From a virus: a DNA stretch of 37,514 nucleotides. Positions within the stretch are counted from its first letter, which is position 1. Each line of letters opens with the position of its first letter. The stretch is taken from positions 1-37,514 of the IMG/VR virus record IMGVR_UViG_3300042430_001700, one strand, 5' to 3'. Below are positions 12,278-21,787 of the stretch, piece by piece. The notes under the pieces are model-generated. The model saw nothing but the letters and a program-made list of their open reading frames with translations. It was not told where the DNA came from and did not search any database. The position numbers and the translations under genes are program-made.

Positions 12278-12570
12278 AATCAACAAAAACAACAGTAGAA
12301 AAAAGTAACAGAGGTTACATATTGGACTTTGGAACTATTGAAAGAAATGAAAAAGCTTTAACAATAGTAACTGTATTAGACGCAGAAGTGATTAACCTTA
12401 TAGGTACTTGTGGATGTACATCGGTACAATCTGATGAAGAAAACCAATACACTATCAACTATAAAAACAATGACCATAAGCACAACATAGATAAAGTAGT
12501 AATTTTAGAGTACAAAGACGGAGATAAAAAAAATAAAATAGAACTAAATATAAAAGGAAATGTCAATTAA
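12268..12570 (+). CDS. DUF1573 domain protein
   Basis: A 100-residue protein covering one DUF1573 immunoglobulin-like domain: LDFGTIERNEKALTIVTVLD (19-38), the signature CGCTSV (49-54), and terminal beta strands (VVILEYKDGDKKNKIELNIKG). The family is common in Bacteroidetes, usually on secreted or structural proteins. Here there is no signal peptide, so an intracellular or virion role is more likely. It begins inside the end of the zinc-ribbon gene. Confidence 0.65.
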   Translation: MEIKSTKTTVEKSNRGYILDFGTIERNEKALTIVTVLDAEVINLIGTCGCTSVQSDEENQYTINYKNNDHKHNIDKVVILEYKDGDKKNKIELNIKGNVN

Positions 12571-12775
12571 TTATAAAGGAGTTTTTATTCAAAAATTGGA
12601 GGAAGTTATTGAAAAGAATTACGAATTAAGTCTTGGAGAAGTGTTATTCCAATTCCTACATAAGCCACAAATAGGGGGTAAGCATTACTTTTATGCTACG
12701 GATGAAGAAATACACTCATCGCTAGAAAGATTCTGTAAAAACGGAGTAGAACAAGATAACGAAATAGAAGAATAA
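12560..12775 (+). CDS. small acidic protein of unknown function
   Basis: A 71-residue acidic helical protein starting MSINYKGVFIQKLEE, with an acidic tail (QDNEIEE). Its ATG overlaps the end of the DUF1573 gene by 11 bases. It is not recognised. Confidence 0.6.
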   Translation: MSINYKGVFIQKLEEVIEKNYELSLGEVLFQFLHKPQIGGKHYFYATDEEIHSSLERFCKNGVEQDNEIEE

Positions 12776-12777
12776 AA

Positions 12778-13209
12778 ATGGAAGAAATCGCAAAAAATCA
12801 CTTAGAGGTAATTTACAAAGAATACAAAGATTATGAAAACTTTGCAAAAACACTAGCTCCAAATATAGTAAAAGGTAGAGAGGAATTAGCTAAAATTGTC
12901 ACTGAAAAAGGAATAGATTCCCCAGATGTTATAGATAAAATTGTAGAGTTTGAATTTAAACCAACTTTATACCAGACAGATTTACAAAGACTGCAACTAA
13001 GATTAGTATATGTAGTAGATGCCTATTCTCAAATTATAGAAATACCAAAAGACTTATTAGAGGAGATTAATAAATTGAGACCAAAATTTTTATATAAACC
13101 AGACGGCAACAATATTATAGAATTAGAGCCAGAAACTATAAAAAATGTAGAGGATAATTTTAAAACTTATGGTATGCCCCTACTTTACAAAATTCAAAAA
13201 TCTTCTTAA
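12778..13209 (+). CDS. helical protein just upstream of the large terminase
   Basis: A 143-residue charged, helical protein (EVIYKEYKDYENFAKTLAPN, LQRLQLRLVYVVDAYSQII). It lies two bases from the previous and the next gene. Its position next to the large terminase makes it a candidate for the small terminase subunit or another packaging partner, but it has no recognisable DNA-binding motif. Confidence 0.65.
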   Translation: MEEIAKNHLEVIYKEYKDYENFAKTLAPNIVKGREELAKIVTEKGIDSPDVIDKIVEFEFKPTLYQTDLQRLQLRLVYVVDAYSQIIEIPKDLLEEINKLRPKFLYKPDGNNIIELEPETIKNVEDNFKTYGMPLLYKIQKSS

Positions 13210-13211
13210 AT

Positions 13212-15845
13212 ATGGCAACTGAAAATGATTTTATAAAGTCTTTTATTAAAAAGAATAAAAATCAATTTTTAAAATATAAGAAATACTTGCAAGAGAATGA
13301 TTGGAGATATTTTCCAGAAAAAATAGATAAAAAACAATCGGACTCAAAAGTCGATGAATTCCAAGTCCAAAATGAATTAGTCTCTGCTATACTCAGCAGG
13401 TTAAAATACTTCGTTAAAAAAGCAGAATCAGATAACAATACAAAACCATTCAAAGATTTTGCAAAAGAAACTTTAAGTATAATTTCAATACATACAGAAA
13501 GGGCGGAGGACTATATATCTGCATCTAATTTATCTGACATAAAAGACCTCACTTTAAGGGCAAATGAAATACAGTTTCATAATACATTATTCAAATCCGT
13601 ATCCTCGATAGATGATACGGTTTCTGCGTTAAATATAAAAGAGGAATCAGCTGTTGTAGGTATAAATTTATTTTTAGATAAGCAAAAGGCTACTTTAGCT
13701 ATGCACAAAATCCTTTATGATATATATCCAGAAATAAAAAATAAAGTAGATGAACTTGGTATAGATTTCGATTCTCCACCCCCAAAAACTATACACTTAT
13801 TAAATAAAAACCCACCTCTTTGGAACAAAGACAAACATTATTGGGAACAGGATAAAGATACCTTACAATATTATGTAGACGAATATAAAAAAATAGAGGG
13901 TGGTATTATAATAGATGATTATTTTATAGACGGCTGGCTATATTTTCACTTCAATCACTTTGTAACAAACATACCAACTACTGTTGTAAGGAACGGAATA
14001 CCTGAAAATTTAGATGTAATAAAACCCCCTCCTCTCAGGGATAATGAAATCATCATCACAGAATACTTCAACAAGAGCAGAAGAGAAGGTTTGACAAGTC
14101 TTATTGCTGCTACAAGACGTGCCGCAAAAACTACAATGAACGCCTCAAGAATTGTTAGGGCACAACTTCTTTCAAAAAAGCAAATACTTTGCGCTGGAGG
14201 TTCCTCCGAAGATTTAGGTCACATTCATAACAATATGGATACTTGTCAATTGAATATGACACAAGCATTCAGATTGTATTTTCTATCACCAACAGAAGAT
14301 GGTAGAGGTAAAGTTTACGGAATAAAAACTAAAAGCAATAAGTCTATTGCTACATGCAATGTGTTCATTATAAACTTAGAAGGTGGTTCTAATAAGAAAA
14401 AACAAGAGTCTTTAGCTGGATTTACCCCAGATGAGTTTATATTGGATGAAGCAATGAAATTCCCCTTTAAAAAACAATTAGATGCCTTAGAACCAGCATT
14501 GTGGGGTAGTGGTATATTAAGGTGTTCGCAGATTATTACAGGAACAGGAGGTAACGACGAGCTTGCCTCAGATGCAATAAAAATGCTAAATAATCCAAAA
14601 GATAATAGAATTTGTCTAATGGATTGGGACATACTTGAAAGAGGTGTACCTAAAGAATTAATAACGTGGGAAAGAAAAGATTTTGGATTGTTCTTACCTA
14701 CACAAATGTCCGTAAAACACAAAAAAATAGAAGGTAATTTAGCAGATTACTTAGGTATAATTTCAGAAACGTTAAGTCAAATTCCATTACTTGTAACGGA
14801 TTGGGAAAATGCAAAAATAGCAGAGGATAAGGAAAGAGATTCTAAAATAGCAGACAGGCAAGCCTACGTTAGGCTCTTAGCGTACCACCCTTATGACCCA
14901 AGTGAAATCTTCTTATCAGGTAAGGAAAGCCCTTTTCCTATCGCCGAAACAAGAGCACACAGAGAATTTCTATTAGCTACAGGAAACTGGGACAGAAGAA
15001 GAGATTTATATAGAGATAGTAGTGGAATTATAAGAATAGACCTCTCCTCAAAAGATATTGTACAATACCCGCATTCTGGAGGAATTGTGGATGCACCAGC
15101 ATTAATATTTGAAGACCCGCCAAAAGAAAGACCAAGATACGGAACATACGTAGGAGCATTTGATGACTACGCATCAGAAGACAGCGAGACAGATTCTGTT
15201 GCTACATTCTATGTTATAAAAAATAAGATACTTGGAGACCCCTTCTCCGAGAAAATAGTGGCATCATTATCTTTTAGACCACAGAGACATCAAGAAGTTT
15301 ATGAAAAATGGCTTATGTTAATGGAGTTGTATTTTTTAGATGGGTGTGTATTTGGTGAAAATTTTAACTACAACATAAAAGACTTTTTAGATAGAAAGCA
15401 TTTATCGGATAAATACTTGGCACAAAGTTTAGATTTTACACAAAGTTTCAGTTTGCCTAATAACCTAAAAAGAAAAACAGGGTGGAGTCCAATGATTAAG
15501 AGACACCTTTTTAGTTTATTTGTAGACTACTGTAACGAAGAGTTTCAAGTTGAAAATGAAGAAGGAGATTTAATTACTTTAAAAGGTGTACAGAGAATTG
15601 ACGACATAGTTTTATTGGACGAAATTATGAAGTATAGTGAAAATGCCAACGTCGATAGAATAATATCTGCAATGGCTTGTGTTAGTTACATGCACTATCT
15701 GCAAAGTTCATACAGGTGGAAAACCAGAGATTATGAAAAAGAGAGAGACAGTGCTCCGCAAGTAAAAAAAGAAAGAAGGCAACTAAGTTTCTACAACACA
15801 ATAAGCAGAGTAAGCAGTTTTTATTCTATAAAAAACCGTCGTTAA
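13212..15845 (+). CDS. terL: terminase large subunit (packaging ATPase and nuclease)
   Basis: An 877-residue packaging motor protein. An unusually long N-terminal region (about 280 residues, helical) precedes the ATPase. The Walker A-like loop is ATRRAAKTT (about 299-307), an arginine-rich deviant form in which the usual glycine before Lys is Ala. Walker B with the catalytic Glu is FILDEAMK (about 408-415). A coupling motif TGTGG follows near 443. The C-terminal RNase H-like nuclease domain begins around GAFDDYASED (about 649), whose Asp residues fit the metal site. Typical TerL proteins have 450-750 residues, so this one is long. It precedes the portal gene in the usual order. Confidence 0.85.
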   Translation: MATENDFIKSFIKKNKNQFLKYKKYLQENDWRYFPEKIDKKQSDSKVDEFQVQNELVSAILSRLKYFVKKAESDNNTKPFKDFAKETLSIISIHTERAEDYISASNLSDIKDLTLRANEIQFHNTLFKSVSSIDDTVSALNIKEESAVVGINLFLDKQKATLAMHKILYDIYPEIKNKVDELGIDFDSPPPKTIHLLNKNPPLWNKDKHYWEQDKDTLQYYVDEYKKIEGGIIIDDYFIDGWLYFHFNHFVTNIPTTVVRNGIPENLDVIKPPPLRDNEIIITEYFNKSRREGLTSLIAATRRAAKTTMNASRIVRAQLLSKKQILCAGGSSEDLGHIHNNMDTCQLNMTQAFRLYFLSPTEDGRGKVYGIKTKSNKSIATCNVFIINLEGGSNKKKQESLAGFTPDEFILDEAMKFPFKKQLDALEPALWGSGILRCSQIITGTGGNDELASDAIKMLNNPKDNRICLMDWDILERGVPKELITWERKDFGLFLPTQMSVKHKKIEGNLADYLGIISETLSQIPLLVTDWENAKIAEDKERDSKIADRQAYVRLLAYHPYDPSEIFLSGKESPFPIAETRAHREFLLATGNWDRRRDLYRDSSGIIRIDLSSKDIVQYPHSGGIVDAPALIFEDPPKERPRYGTYVGAFDDYASEDSETDSVATFYVIKNKILGDPFSEKIVASLSFRPQRHQEVYEKWLMLMELYFLDGCVFGENFNYNIKDFLDRKHLSDKYLAQSLDFTQSFSLPNNLKRKTGWSPMIKRHLFSLFVDYCNEEFQVENEEGDLITLKGVQRIDDIVLLDEIMKYSENANVDRIISAMACVSYMHYLQSSYRWKTRDYEKERDSAPQVKKERRQLSFYNTISRVSSFYSIKNRR

Positions 15846-15865
15846 TAAAATGAAAAGTTATCAAT

Positions 15866-15896
15866 TTGTGCAAGGGATAACAAAGATTTACTTTTG
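15866..15896 (+). promoter_or_regulatory. promoter in front of the portal gene
   Basis: TTG (15866-15868), a 20-nt spacer, then TACTTTTG (15889-15896), matching TAnnTTTG. The portal ATG follows 17 bases after the box. Confidence 0.65.
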
Positions 15897-15913
15897 TAGA
15901 TTAAATTAAAAAA

Positions 15914-18736
15914 ATGAAGTCAGAATTAAATTTTTCAACCTTTAATGGCGCATTTGGAGGCGGTCATGGGTCTAACTTAATGCCTGTACAAGCTGTACCG
16001 AACTCTAAAAAAACAGAGGCTTGGAAAAGGGCTTGTGTTGATGCTTTAGAGAGAACTGGTATAGTACAATTACACCAGAACGCAAAGTTTAGGGATTATA
16101 GAGCAATGACAGAAGGCAGGTTTACCCAAATCGGCACAGGTTTTGGAGAAGGCGGTTTTCAAGAGCTTCCTTGGTTCGATAAAGAAATAAGAAGTTTAAG
16201 GTCAGATAAAGGAATACCGACTCACGTAAAACATTTCGATTTTATAGGGATAGTAGTCACTGCTATATCATCCGCTTACATGGAGCTTGATGATAAATAT
16301 AGGGTAGAATCTATTGATGAGTACTTTACTAACGAGTATATCAGAACAAAAACAGAATTGCTCCACAAGCACGCTGAACAACTATTCACAGAGGAGTTAA
16401 ATAAAATGCTTCTAATTAGAGGAGTTGACCCCAACAAGTCAGATTTCCAATCACAAGAAGAAGCAGATGCCTACCAGCAAGAAATACAAAAGCAAACTAA
16501 AGCTCTAACTCCACCAGAAATAGAGTCTTTTATGAGTAAAAACTTTAAAATTTTAGCAGTGGAGTGGGCACAAAATGTACTTTCTGCCGATAAAAAAAGA
16601 TTCTACTTAGAGGAAGAAGATAGAGAAAGTTTTATAGATTACTTACTAACAGGCAGATGGTTTAGACATTATAGAGTTGGTTATGATTCATACAACATAG
16701 AAAGGTGGCTACCAGAACAGACCTTTTTCTCAGAAGATGTAAACGCCAAGTTCCCACAAGACGGAGAGTTTGTAGGCAGGATTACAACAATGAGTGTTTC
16801 CGACCTCCTAAATAGATACGGACACTTGATGACAACTAAGGAGCAAGAAAAAATAGCTAATTATTGGAATCAAGGCACATCAATGTATCAGAGTGGTAGT
16901 TACTACAACAGACCAAGTAAAGGTGTTAGCCCAATGGACGCAGTGTTCCCAAAACACGAAATAGTACCATTTCATAACTATAAAGACCATTTAATAAACC
17001 TACAGTTAGAGGGAGCATTAGGAGAACCGTTAGGTGTAACGTTAGATAATAATGGAGTAGAATCTAGGAGATACTTACCAAGACAAGAAAATTCAATTGA
17101 TTTTGATAGTAGCGCATTCTCAAGTTATCTTAGAGATGACATTAATGTTAGAATGGATAGTGTAAGGGTTGCTGAGGGGTATTGGAGAAGCTATAAGAGG
17201 ATAGGTGTACTCATTCACGAGAATGAACTAGGTAGTATTTCTGTTGATATTGTAACAGATGATTTAGATACAGAGTTTTTAAAAGAAAACGAGATTAAAA
17301 AAGTTTCTGACAAAGGGCTTTCTGATTTACAAATTGCACTTAAAGAGGATAGACTAGACGAGTTTGTTAACACAATAACCTACGCCTATGCTCCAGAAAT
17401 TTGGAAATTTGTAAAGATTAAGTCAAATGCAACTACACTAAAAGACGATTTATACTTAGACGTAAGACCTTTAGATTTTCAAATAAAAGGAAGTTTATCG
17501 AATATCTACGATGTAAAGCTTCCTGTTTGCGGGCTGATAGACAACGGAATCGCTATAAAATTAGAACCTTATCAACAGTTACATAATATCTGCATGAATC
17601 AAATCACAGAGCTTTTAGAAAAAGAACTTGGTGTATTTTTTATGTTTGACATTACGGGGCTGCCGTCTGAATATAGAGATGAAAGTACATTAGAATCTCT
17701 ATACAGAATTAGAGAAGACATAAAAGATACTGGTTTATTAGGTGTTAATCTATCAAAACAAAATACAGAGGGTAATCAACCTAATTTGTTTTCAAGACAA
17801 GAGGTCGTATATGCCGCACAAGTACAATACAAATGGCAGTTAGCCAAAGATTATAAACAAGAGGCTTTGAACATTTTTGGATTAAGTCCTCAAATGCTGG
17901 GTCAAATGGTAACAGCAGAAACAGCAGAAGGTGTTAAACAAGGAGTTCAAGCTCATCATAATTTAATTAATCACTACTTCGATAAAATGAATGTATCCAA
18001 AGCTAAGGCGATGGAGGTACATTTAGCAGTTGCACAATATTGTGAAGTAGAGGGTAAAGATAAAACAATACTTTCAAGAAAGGGTGATGGTGAACTCGCA
18101 TTTATAGACATTTTAAAAGAAGACGGTGAATTATTCCCTTTAAGAAACTTAGGAGTACAACCAGTAGGAAACTCTAAAGACAGAAAAGCGATAGAAATGA
18201 TTAAATCTTTTGTGTTAAACGATAATACAATGCAAAGGGATATGGAAGACGTTATATCAATTGTAACAAACCCAGTATTGGTTGAAATCCAACAATTAGC
18301 CAAAGAAATTAGAATTAAAAACGATAATAGAGTAGCAGCTGAAAGACAATTCCAAGATGAACAAACAACTAAGCAAATAGAAGCTCAGACACAAACCTCT
18401 TATAAAGTTATGGCACATGAGAAGGAGTTGGCTAATATCAATGCCGAAGCCAAAATAGAATCTGCTTACATTCAATCACAAGCAAGAGCCGCTGATAAAC
18501 AATCTAATACAGAAGGTTATGATAGAGTAGACAAAGCCTATCAAAACACAATTCAAAATTCTTATAAAGAAGCTGAAATAGGATTAAAAACTCAAGACTT
18601 ACAAAGAAAGGAGAAGTCAGATATAGATTCTAATAAATTAGAATTAAAAAAACTAGCTAAAGAATCAGAAGAGTTGGCACTTAAAAGAAGAGCTTTAGAT
18701 GTACAATTACAAACATCAATAATAAACAAGAATTAA
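15914..18736 (+). CDS. portal protein
   Basis: A 940-residue protein placed directly after the large terminase and before the scaffold-like and capsid genes, the canonical position of the portal ring at the packaging vertex. It has mixed alpha/beta sequence with a central region containing QQLHNICMNQITELLEKEL and a long helix (FGLSPQMLGQMVTAETAEGV, about 654-673), resembling the portal stem/tunnel region. From about residue 800 onward it is almost wholly Gln/Lys/Glu/Ala coiled coil, as in the C-terminal barrel of large portals. At 940 residues it is larger than most portals but within the range of podovirus-like Bacteroidetes phages. The call rests mainly on position, size and fold pattern. 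Confidence 0.7.
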   Translation: MKSELNFSTFNGAFGGGHGSNLMPVQAVPNSKKTEAWKRACVDALERTGIVQLHQNAKFRDYRAMTEGRFTQIGTGFGEGGFQELPWFDKEIRSLRSDKGIPTHVKHFDFIGIVVTAISSAYMELDDKYRVESIDEYFTNEYIRTKTELLHKHAEQLFTEELNKMLLIRGVDPNKSDFQSQEEADAYQQEIQKQTKALTPPEIESFMSKNFKILAVEWAQNVLSADKKRFYLEEEDRESFIDYLLTGRWFRHYRVGYDSYNIERWLPEQTFFSEDVNAKFPQDGEFVGRITTMSVSDLLNRYGHLMTTKEQEKIANYWNQGTSMYQSGSYYNRPSKGVSPMDAVFPKHEIVPFHNYKDHLINLQLEGALGEPLGVTLDNNGVESRRYLPRQENSIDFDSSAFSSYLRDDINVRMDSVRVAEGYWRSYKRIGVLIHENELGSISVDIVTDDLDTEFLKENEIKKVSDKGLSDLQIALKEDRLDEFVNTITYAYAPEIWKFVKIKSNATTLKDDLYLDVRPLDFQIKGSLSNIYDVKLPVCGLIDNGIAIKLEPYQQLHNICMNQITELLEKELGVFFMFDITGLPSEYRDESTLESLYRIREDIKDTGLLGVNLSKQNTEGNQPNLFSRQEVVYAAQVQYKWQLAKDYKQEALNIFGLSPQMLGQMVTAETAEGVKQGVQAHHNLINHYFDKMNVSKAKAMEVHLAVAQYCEVEGKDKTILSRKGDGELAFIDILKEDGELFPLRNLGVQPVGNSKDRKAIEMIKSFVLNDNTMQRDMEDVISIVTNPVLVEIQQLAKEIRIKNDNRVAAERQFQDEQTTKQIEAQTQTSYKVMAHEKELANINAEAKIESAYIQSQARAADKQSNTEGYDRVDKAYQNTIQNSYKEAEIGLKTQDLQRKEKSDIDSNKLELKKLAKESEELALKRRALDVQLQTSIINKN

Positions 18737-18787
18737 AAATAATATATAAGTTTAAAAATTATCAATTAATTACAATTTTTACACTTT

Positions 18788-18817
18788 TTGTAAACTAAAA
18801 CAGTAATAATAAATTTG
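18788..18817 (+). promoter_or_regulatory. promoter in front of the scaffold-capsid genes
   Basis: TTG (18788-18790), a 19-nt spacer, then TAAATTTG (18810-18817). The ATG at 18828 is only 10 bases beyond the box, implying a very short 5' leader. It would boost scaffold and capsid expression. Confidence 0.7.
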
Positions 18818-18827
18818 CGCAGATAAA

Positions 18828-19898
18828 ATGGAAAAAAACCAACCAACAGTAGTAGAAGAAAAATCTTTAGATGCGTGGTTCGACTCAGTTGAAACATCAA
18901 TAGATAATCTTGAAGAAGTTAAAGAAGAGTTACCTTTAGACTCACTCTTTGATAAAGAGGAAATCCCTCAACAACCTTTACCAGAAATTAAACAAGTAAA
19001 AGAGGACGACAGTTTTACAAAACATGTAAAGTTTCTTATTGATAAAGGATATTGGGAAGATGTAGACATAGAAATTGAAGACCCAGAAACAGGGGAGAAA
19101 AAAGCAATCTCTATTTCAGATGTCCAAATGACACCAGAATTATTTGAGCAGATTGAAGAAAGTCAAAAAGAGTTAAAAGCTACTGAGTTAAAATCAAAGT
19201 ATGTTTCTGTTGAAGGCTTAGATGATGCCACAAAGAAAATGATTGAGCTTAAAAAGGCTGGAGGAGATTTAAGTGAATTAATTCAAATTGAATCTGAATA
19301 CGTCCACCCACTAAAAAACTTAAACTTAGAAGACGAAGAACATCAAGAATACTTAGTAAGACAAAAACTAATGTCACAAGGTCTTGATAACGATGTAATA
19401 GATTATAAGATTCACAAATTAAAAAAAGAGTTAGTCTTAGATACAGAAGCTAAAAAAGTTGCGGGAGAAGTAGAAGCTAACTTCAATAATATTGTAGAGC
19501 AAAAAAAACAAGAACAGTTAGAGCAAATTGAAATTGCAAAGGAAGAGCATAAGCAATTTACAAAATCTGTAAAAGAAGCTTATAAGAATTTAAACGTAAG
19601 TAACGAAGGTCTTTTAAAAGGACTTATAGAAAAAGCTTCAAAAATAGATGAGTATGGGTTATCAGAAGCAGATAAATTATATTTTGAATCTAAGAAAAAT
19701 CCAGAACTTTTTGCTAAAGTTAATTTTTTACTCAACGACGAAAAAGCTTTTAATGAACTATTGGGCGTTAAAATTAAAAATGAAGTGTCGAAGAATACTT
19801 TTAAACAGCTGATAACACTCAAACCAAAAACAGCCTCACAAAAAACAGAACAATCAAAGAAAGGTTCGGATAACGACCTTGACGAATTATTTCAATAA
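18828..19898 (+). CDS. acidic coiled-coil protein, probable scaffolding protein
   Basis: A 356-residue, strongly acidic, Glu/Lys-rich protein with little beta sequence: an acidic disordered N-terminus (WFDSVETSIDNLEEVKEELP), a region around EIEDPETGEKKAISI that looks like a small folded domain, a long central coiled coil (NNIVEQKKQEQLEQIEIAKEEH would be its core), and a charged tail ending DELFQ. Such proteins between portal and major capsid genes are usually scaffolds that guide procapsid assembly and then leave. No protease motif is seen. Confidence 0.65.
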   Translation: MEKNQPTVVEEKSLDAWFDSVETSIDNLEEVKEELPLDSLFDKEEIPQQPLPEIKQVKEDDSFTKHVKFLIDKGYWEDVDIEIEDPETGEKKAISISDVQMTPELFEQIEESQKELKATELKSKYVSVEGLDDATKKMIELKKAGGDLSELIQIESEYVHPLKNLNLEDEEHQEYLVRQKLMSQGLDNDVIDYKIHKLKKELVLDTEAKKVAGEVEANFNNIVEQKKQEQLEQIEIAKEEHKQFTKSVKEAYKNLNVSNEGLLKGLIEKASKIDEYGLSEADKLYFESKKNPELFAKVNFLLNDEKAFNELLGVKIKNEVSKNTFKQLITLKPKTASQKTEQSKKGSDNDLDELFQ

Positions 19899-19916
19899 CA
19901 AACAAAAAAGTAAAAT

Positions 19917-21599
19917 ATGAGTTTTTTCTCTAACGCCTCATTAACGAGGAATGGAAATACCATTGTAGATATTAAAGGAATCTCGGCAAACGACAGTATT
20001 GTTAATAGCCAAGGTTTCCAAGATGCGTCTACACTACACACATGGTACCAAGAAGACCCAATGAAGAACCACCTGAAATTACAGTCTTGGTTTGGGCAAC
20101 AAGAAATGACACACACACCGTTGTTTCAAGACATGTTAAAACACGATGCTGTATTAGAAGTTAACGGTTGGGAGGGTAAATTTACTTACGACTTACCAAT
20201 CGAAACAGATAGTTCAGTAAAAACAGTAGAAGATTTATCTTACCAACAATATGCTGGTATGGATGGAACAACTTTCAAAATCTCCTTAAATAGAGAATTT
20301 GCTCCAAACACACAATTAACTTGTGATGCTTTGAACGGAGATTCAATTGCGGTATCTGATTCAGAGCCTGTAGTTAATTTGGGTTATGGTTTTGAACACA
20401 CTGTAATCTTGTTGACAAAAGACCCAGACAAAACCTATCCGTCAGAATTACTTGCTAAAAACATTCAATATTTTGAAATCGGAAATGGTATAGCTGAGTG
20501 GGGCGAAAAGTTAGGACTTGTGCACATGCCTGGAGCAACAAATTACATGACTTGTGAGTTCCAACTAGGAAGTGGAATCGGTTATGAAACAATGTTCTCT
20601 GGTAAGGCTGACTCTGTTGATTTACGTCAAGGTATAACAGCTTCTATGGACTACATAAAAGAGATTGAGAAATTCTACAAAGAAGGAAAAGAGATTGTCC
20701 TTATGCGTGAAAAACAATCTAATGGTTCTCATAAATATACCGTAGGTTCAATCTTAGAAATGTTAACTATTCAGAAATTTGACAAACAAATGTCAACTAA
20801 TTTGATGTGGTCTAAGGCTGGAGAAATACAAACCCAAAAAGGAACTGTAAAATACAACGAAGGTTTATGGAGACAACTAAGACGTGGAGAAATCATCACT
20901 TATGGTAGACCAGGTGGAATTAAACGTTCTCACATTAAACAAGCTCGTGATTATGTATTCAAAGCAAACCCGTATAAAAACACAATTGAATCAAGAATTA
21001 AATTCAAATGTGGTACTGAGGCATTTAATAACGTAAGGCTTATCTTCAAAGATGAAGTAAACAGCCAGTTATCGAATATCGCACCTCTTATGGGATTAGA
21101 GAGAACCCTATCTAAAAACCCAGTTTCAGGAGATTTATATAACTTGAAATTAGAGCCTATCAGATTCACAAGTGTAAACTTGCCAGGAATAGGAATGGTA
21201 GAGATTGAAGAAGACATCTCTTTGAATAACATTGCCATGGTGGATAAAAACAGTAGAGGTATGCACCCAAGAGGTACAGACTACACTACCCACTCAATGT
21301 TTATCTGGGACGCTGCTGACCAAGCATACTCTAACAGCCAAGAAGTACCTAAAGGAACTAAACTTATTGGTAACAACAACGAGGCTAATATTTATCTTGT
21401 TACCCCAAAAGCTAATAAGGTTGTATGGGGACGTTCAAACGGTAGATATGATATGACAAGGTCTTCTGATGTAGTAGCTTCTGCTAAGACAATGCACTCA
21501 GAATTCTTTATATATGGCTTCGGTAGTATATGGTTAAAAGACCCTACTAAGTTTGTAACTATAGAATTGGAACCAGCCGCAAGGCGAGGTTATAATTAA
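19917..21599 (+). CDS. major capsid protein
   Basis: A 560-residue protein directly after the scaffold-like gene, with balanced alpha/beta composition and the many Gly/Pro turns of a shell protein. Features compatible with an HK97-type fold include an N-terminal arm rich in Asn/Thr, a long helix region (ASMDYIKEIEKFYKEGKEIVLMRE, about 242-265) and a C-terminal beta-rich part ending SIWLKDPTKFVTIELEPAARRG. The codon choice is more C/G-ended than in neighbouring genes, as expected of a highly expressed gene. The identification relies on gene order and general character. Confidence 0.75.
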   Translation: MSFFSNASLTRNGNTIVDIKGISANDSIVNSQGFQDASTLHTWYQEDPMKNHLKLQSWFGQQEMTHTPLFQDMLKHDAVLEVNGWEGKFTYDLPIETDSSVKTVEDLSYQQYAGMDGTTFKISLNREFAPNTQLTCDALNGDSIAVSDSEPVVNLGYGFEHTVILLTKDPDKTYPSELLAKNIQYFEIGNGIAEWGEKLGLVHMPGATNYMTCEFQLGSGIGYETMFSGKADSVDLRQGITASMDYIKEIEKFYKEGKEIVLMREKQSNGSHKYTVGSILEMLTIQKFDKQMSTNLMWSKAGEIQTQKGTVKYNEGLWRQLRRGEIITYGRPGGIKRSHIKQARDYVFKANPYKNTIESRIKFKCGTEAFNNVRLIFKDEVNSQLSNIAPLMGLERTLSKNPVSGDLYNLKLEPIRFTSVNLPGIGMVEIEEDISLNNIAMVDKNSRGMHPRGTDYTTHSMFIWDAADQAYSNSQEVPKGTKLIGNNNEANIYLVTPKANKVVWGRSNGRYDMTRSSDVVASAKTMHSEFFIYGFGSIWLKDPTKFVTIELEPAARRGYN

Positions 21600-21689
21600 G
21601 TATAAGTTTAAAACTTATTAATTTGCGTAATTAAAATATCTATTTTATATTTACAGTAATAAAATCAGAAAAGATTAAAATCCAGGATT

Positions 21690-21736
21690 CCAGGGGACTA
21701 ATTACCCCTGGTTGTCTGTCCTGAAAAATCAGACAA
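21690..21736 (+). other. paired hairpins in the leader after the capsid gene
   Basis: CCAGGGG (21690-21696) pairs with CCCCTGG (21705-21711), and the adjoining TTGTCTG (21712-21718) pairs with CAGACAA (21730-21736), with no base between the two stems. An outer ATTCC (21687-21691) could pair with GGAAT (21739-21743). No U-tract follows, so this is not a standard terminator. It lies in a 188-base gap between capsid and next gene; a processing or stabilising element is possible. A weak -7-like box (TTAATTTG, 21618-21625) lies upstream. Confidence 0.6.
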
Positions 21737-21787
21737 TAGGAATGCAAACTAAAACAGATTAAAATAAACCAAGAAAGAAGAAAAATA

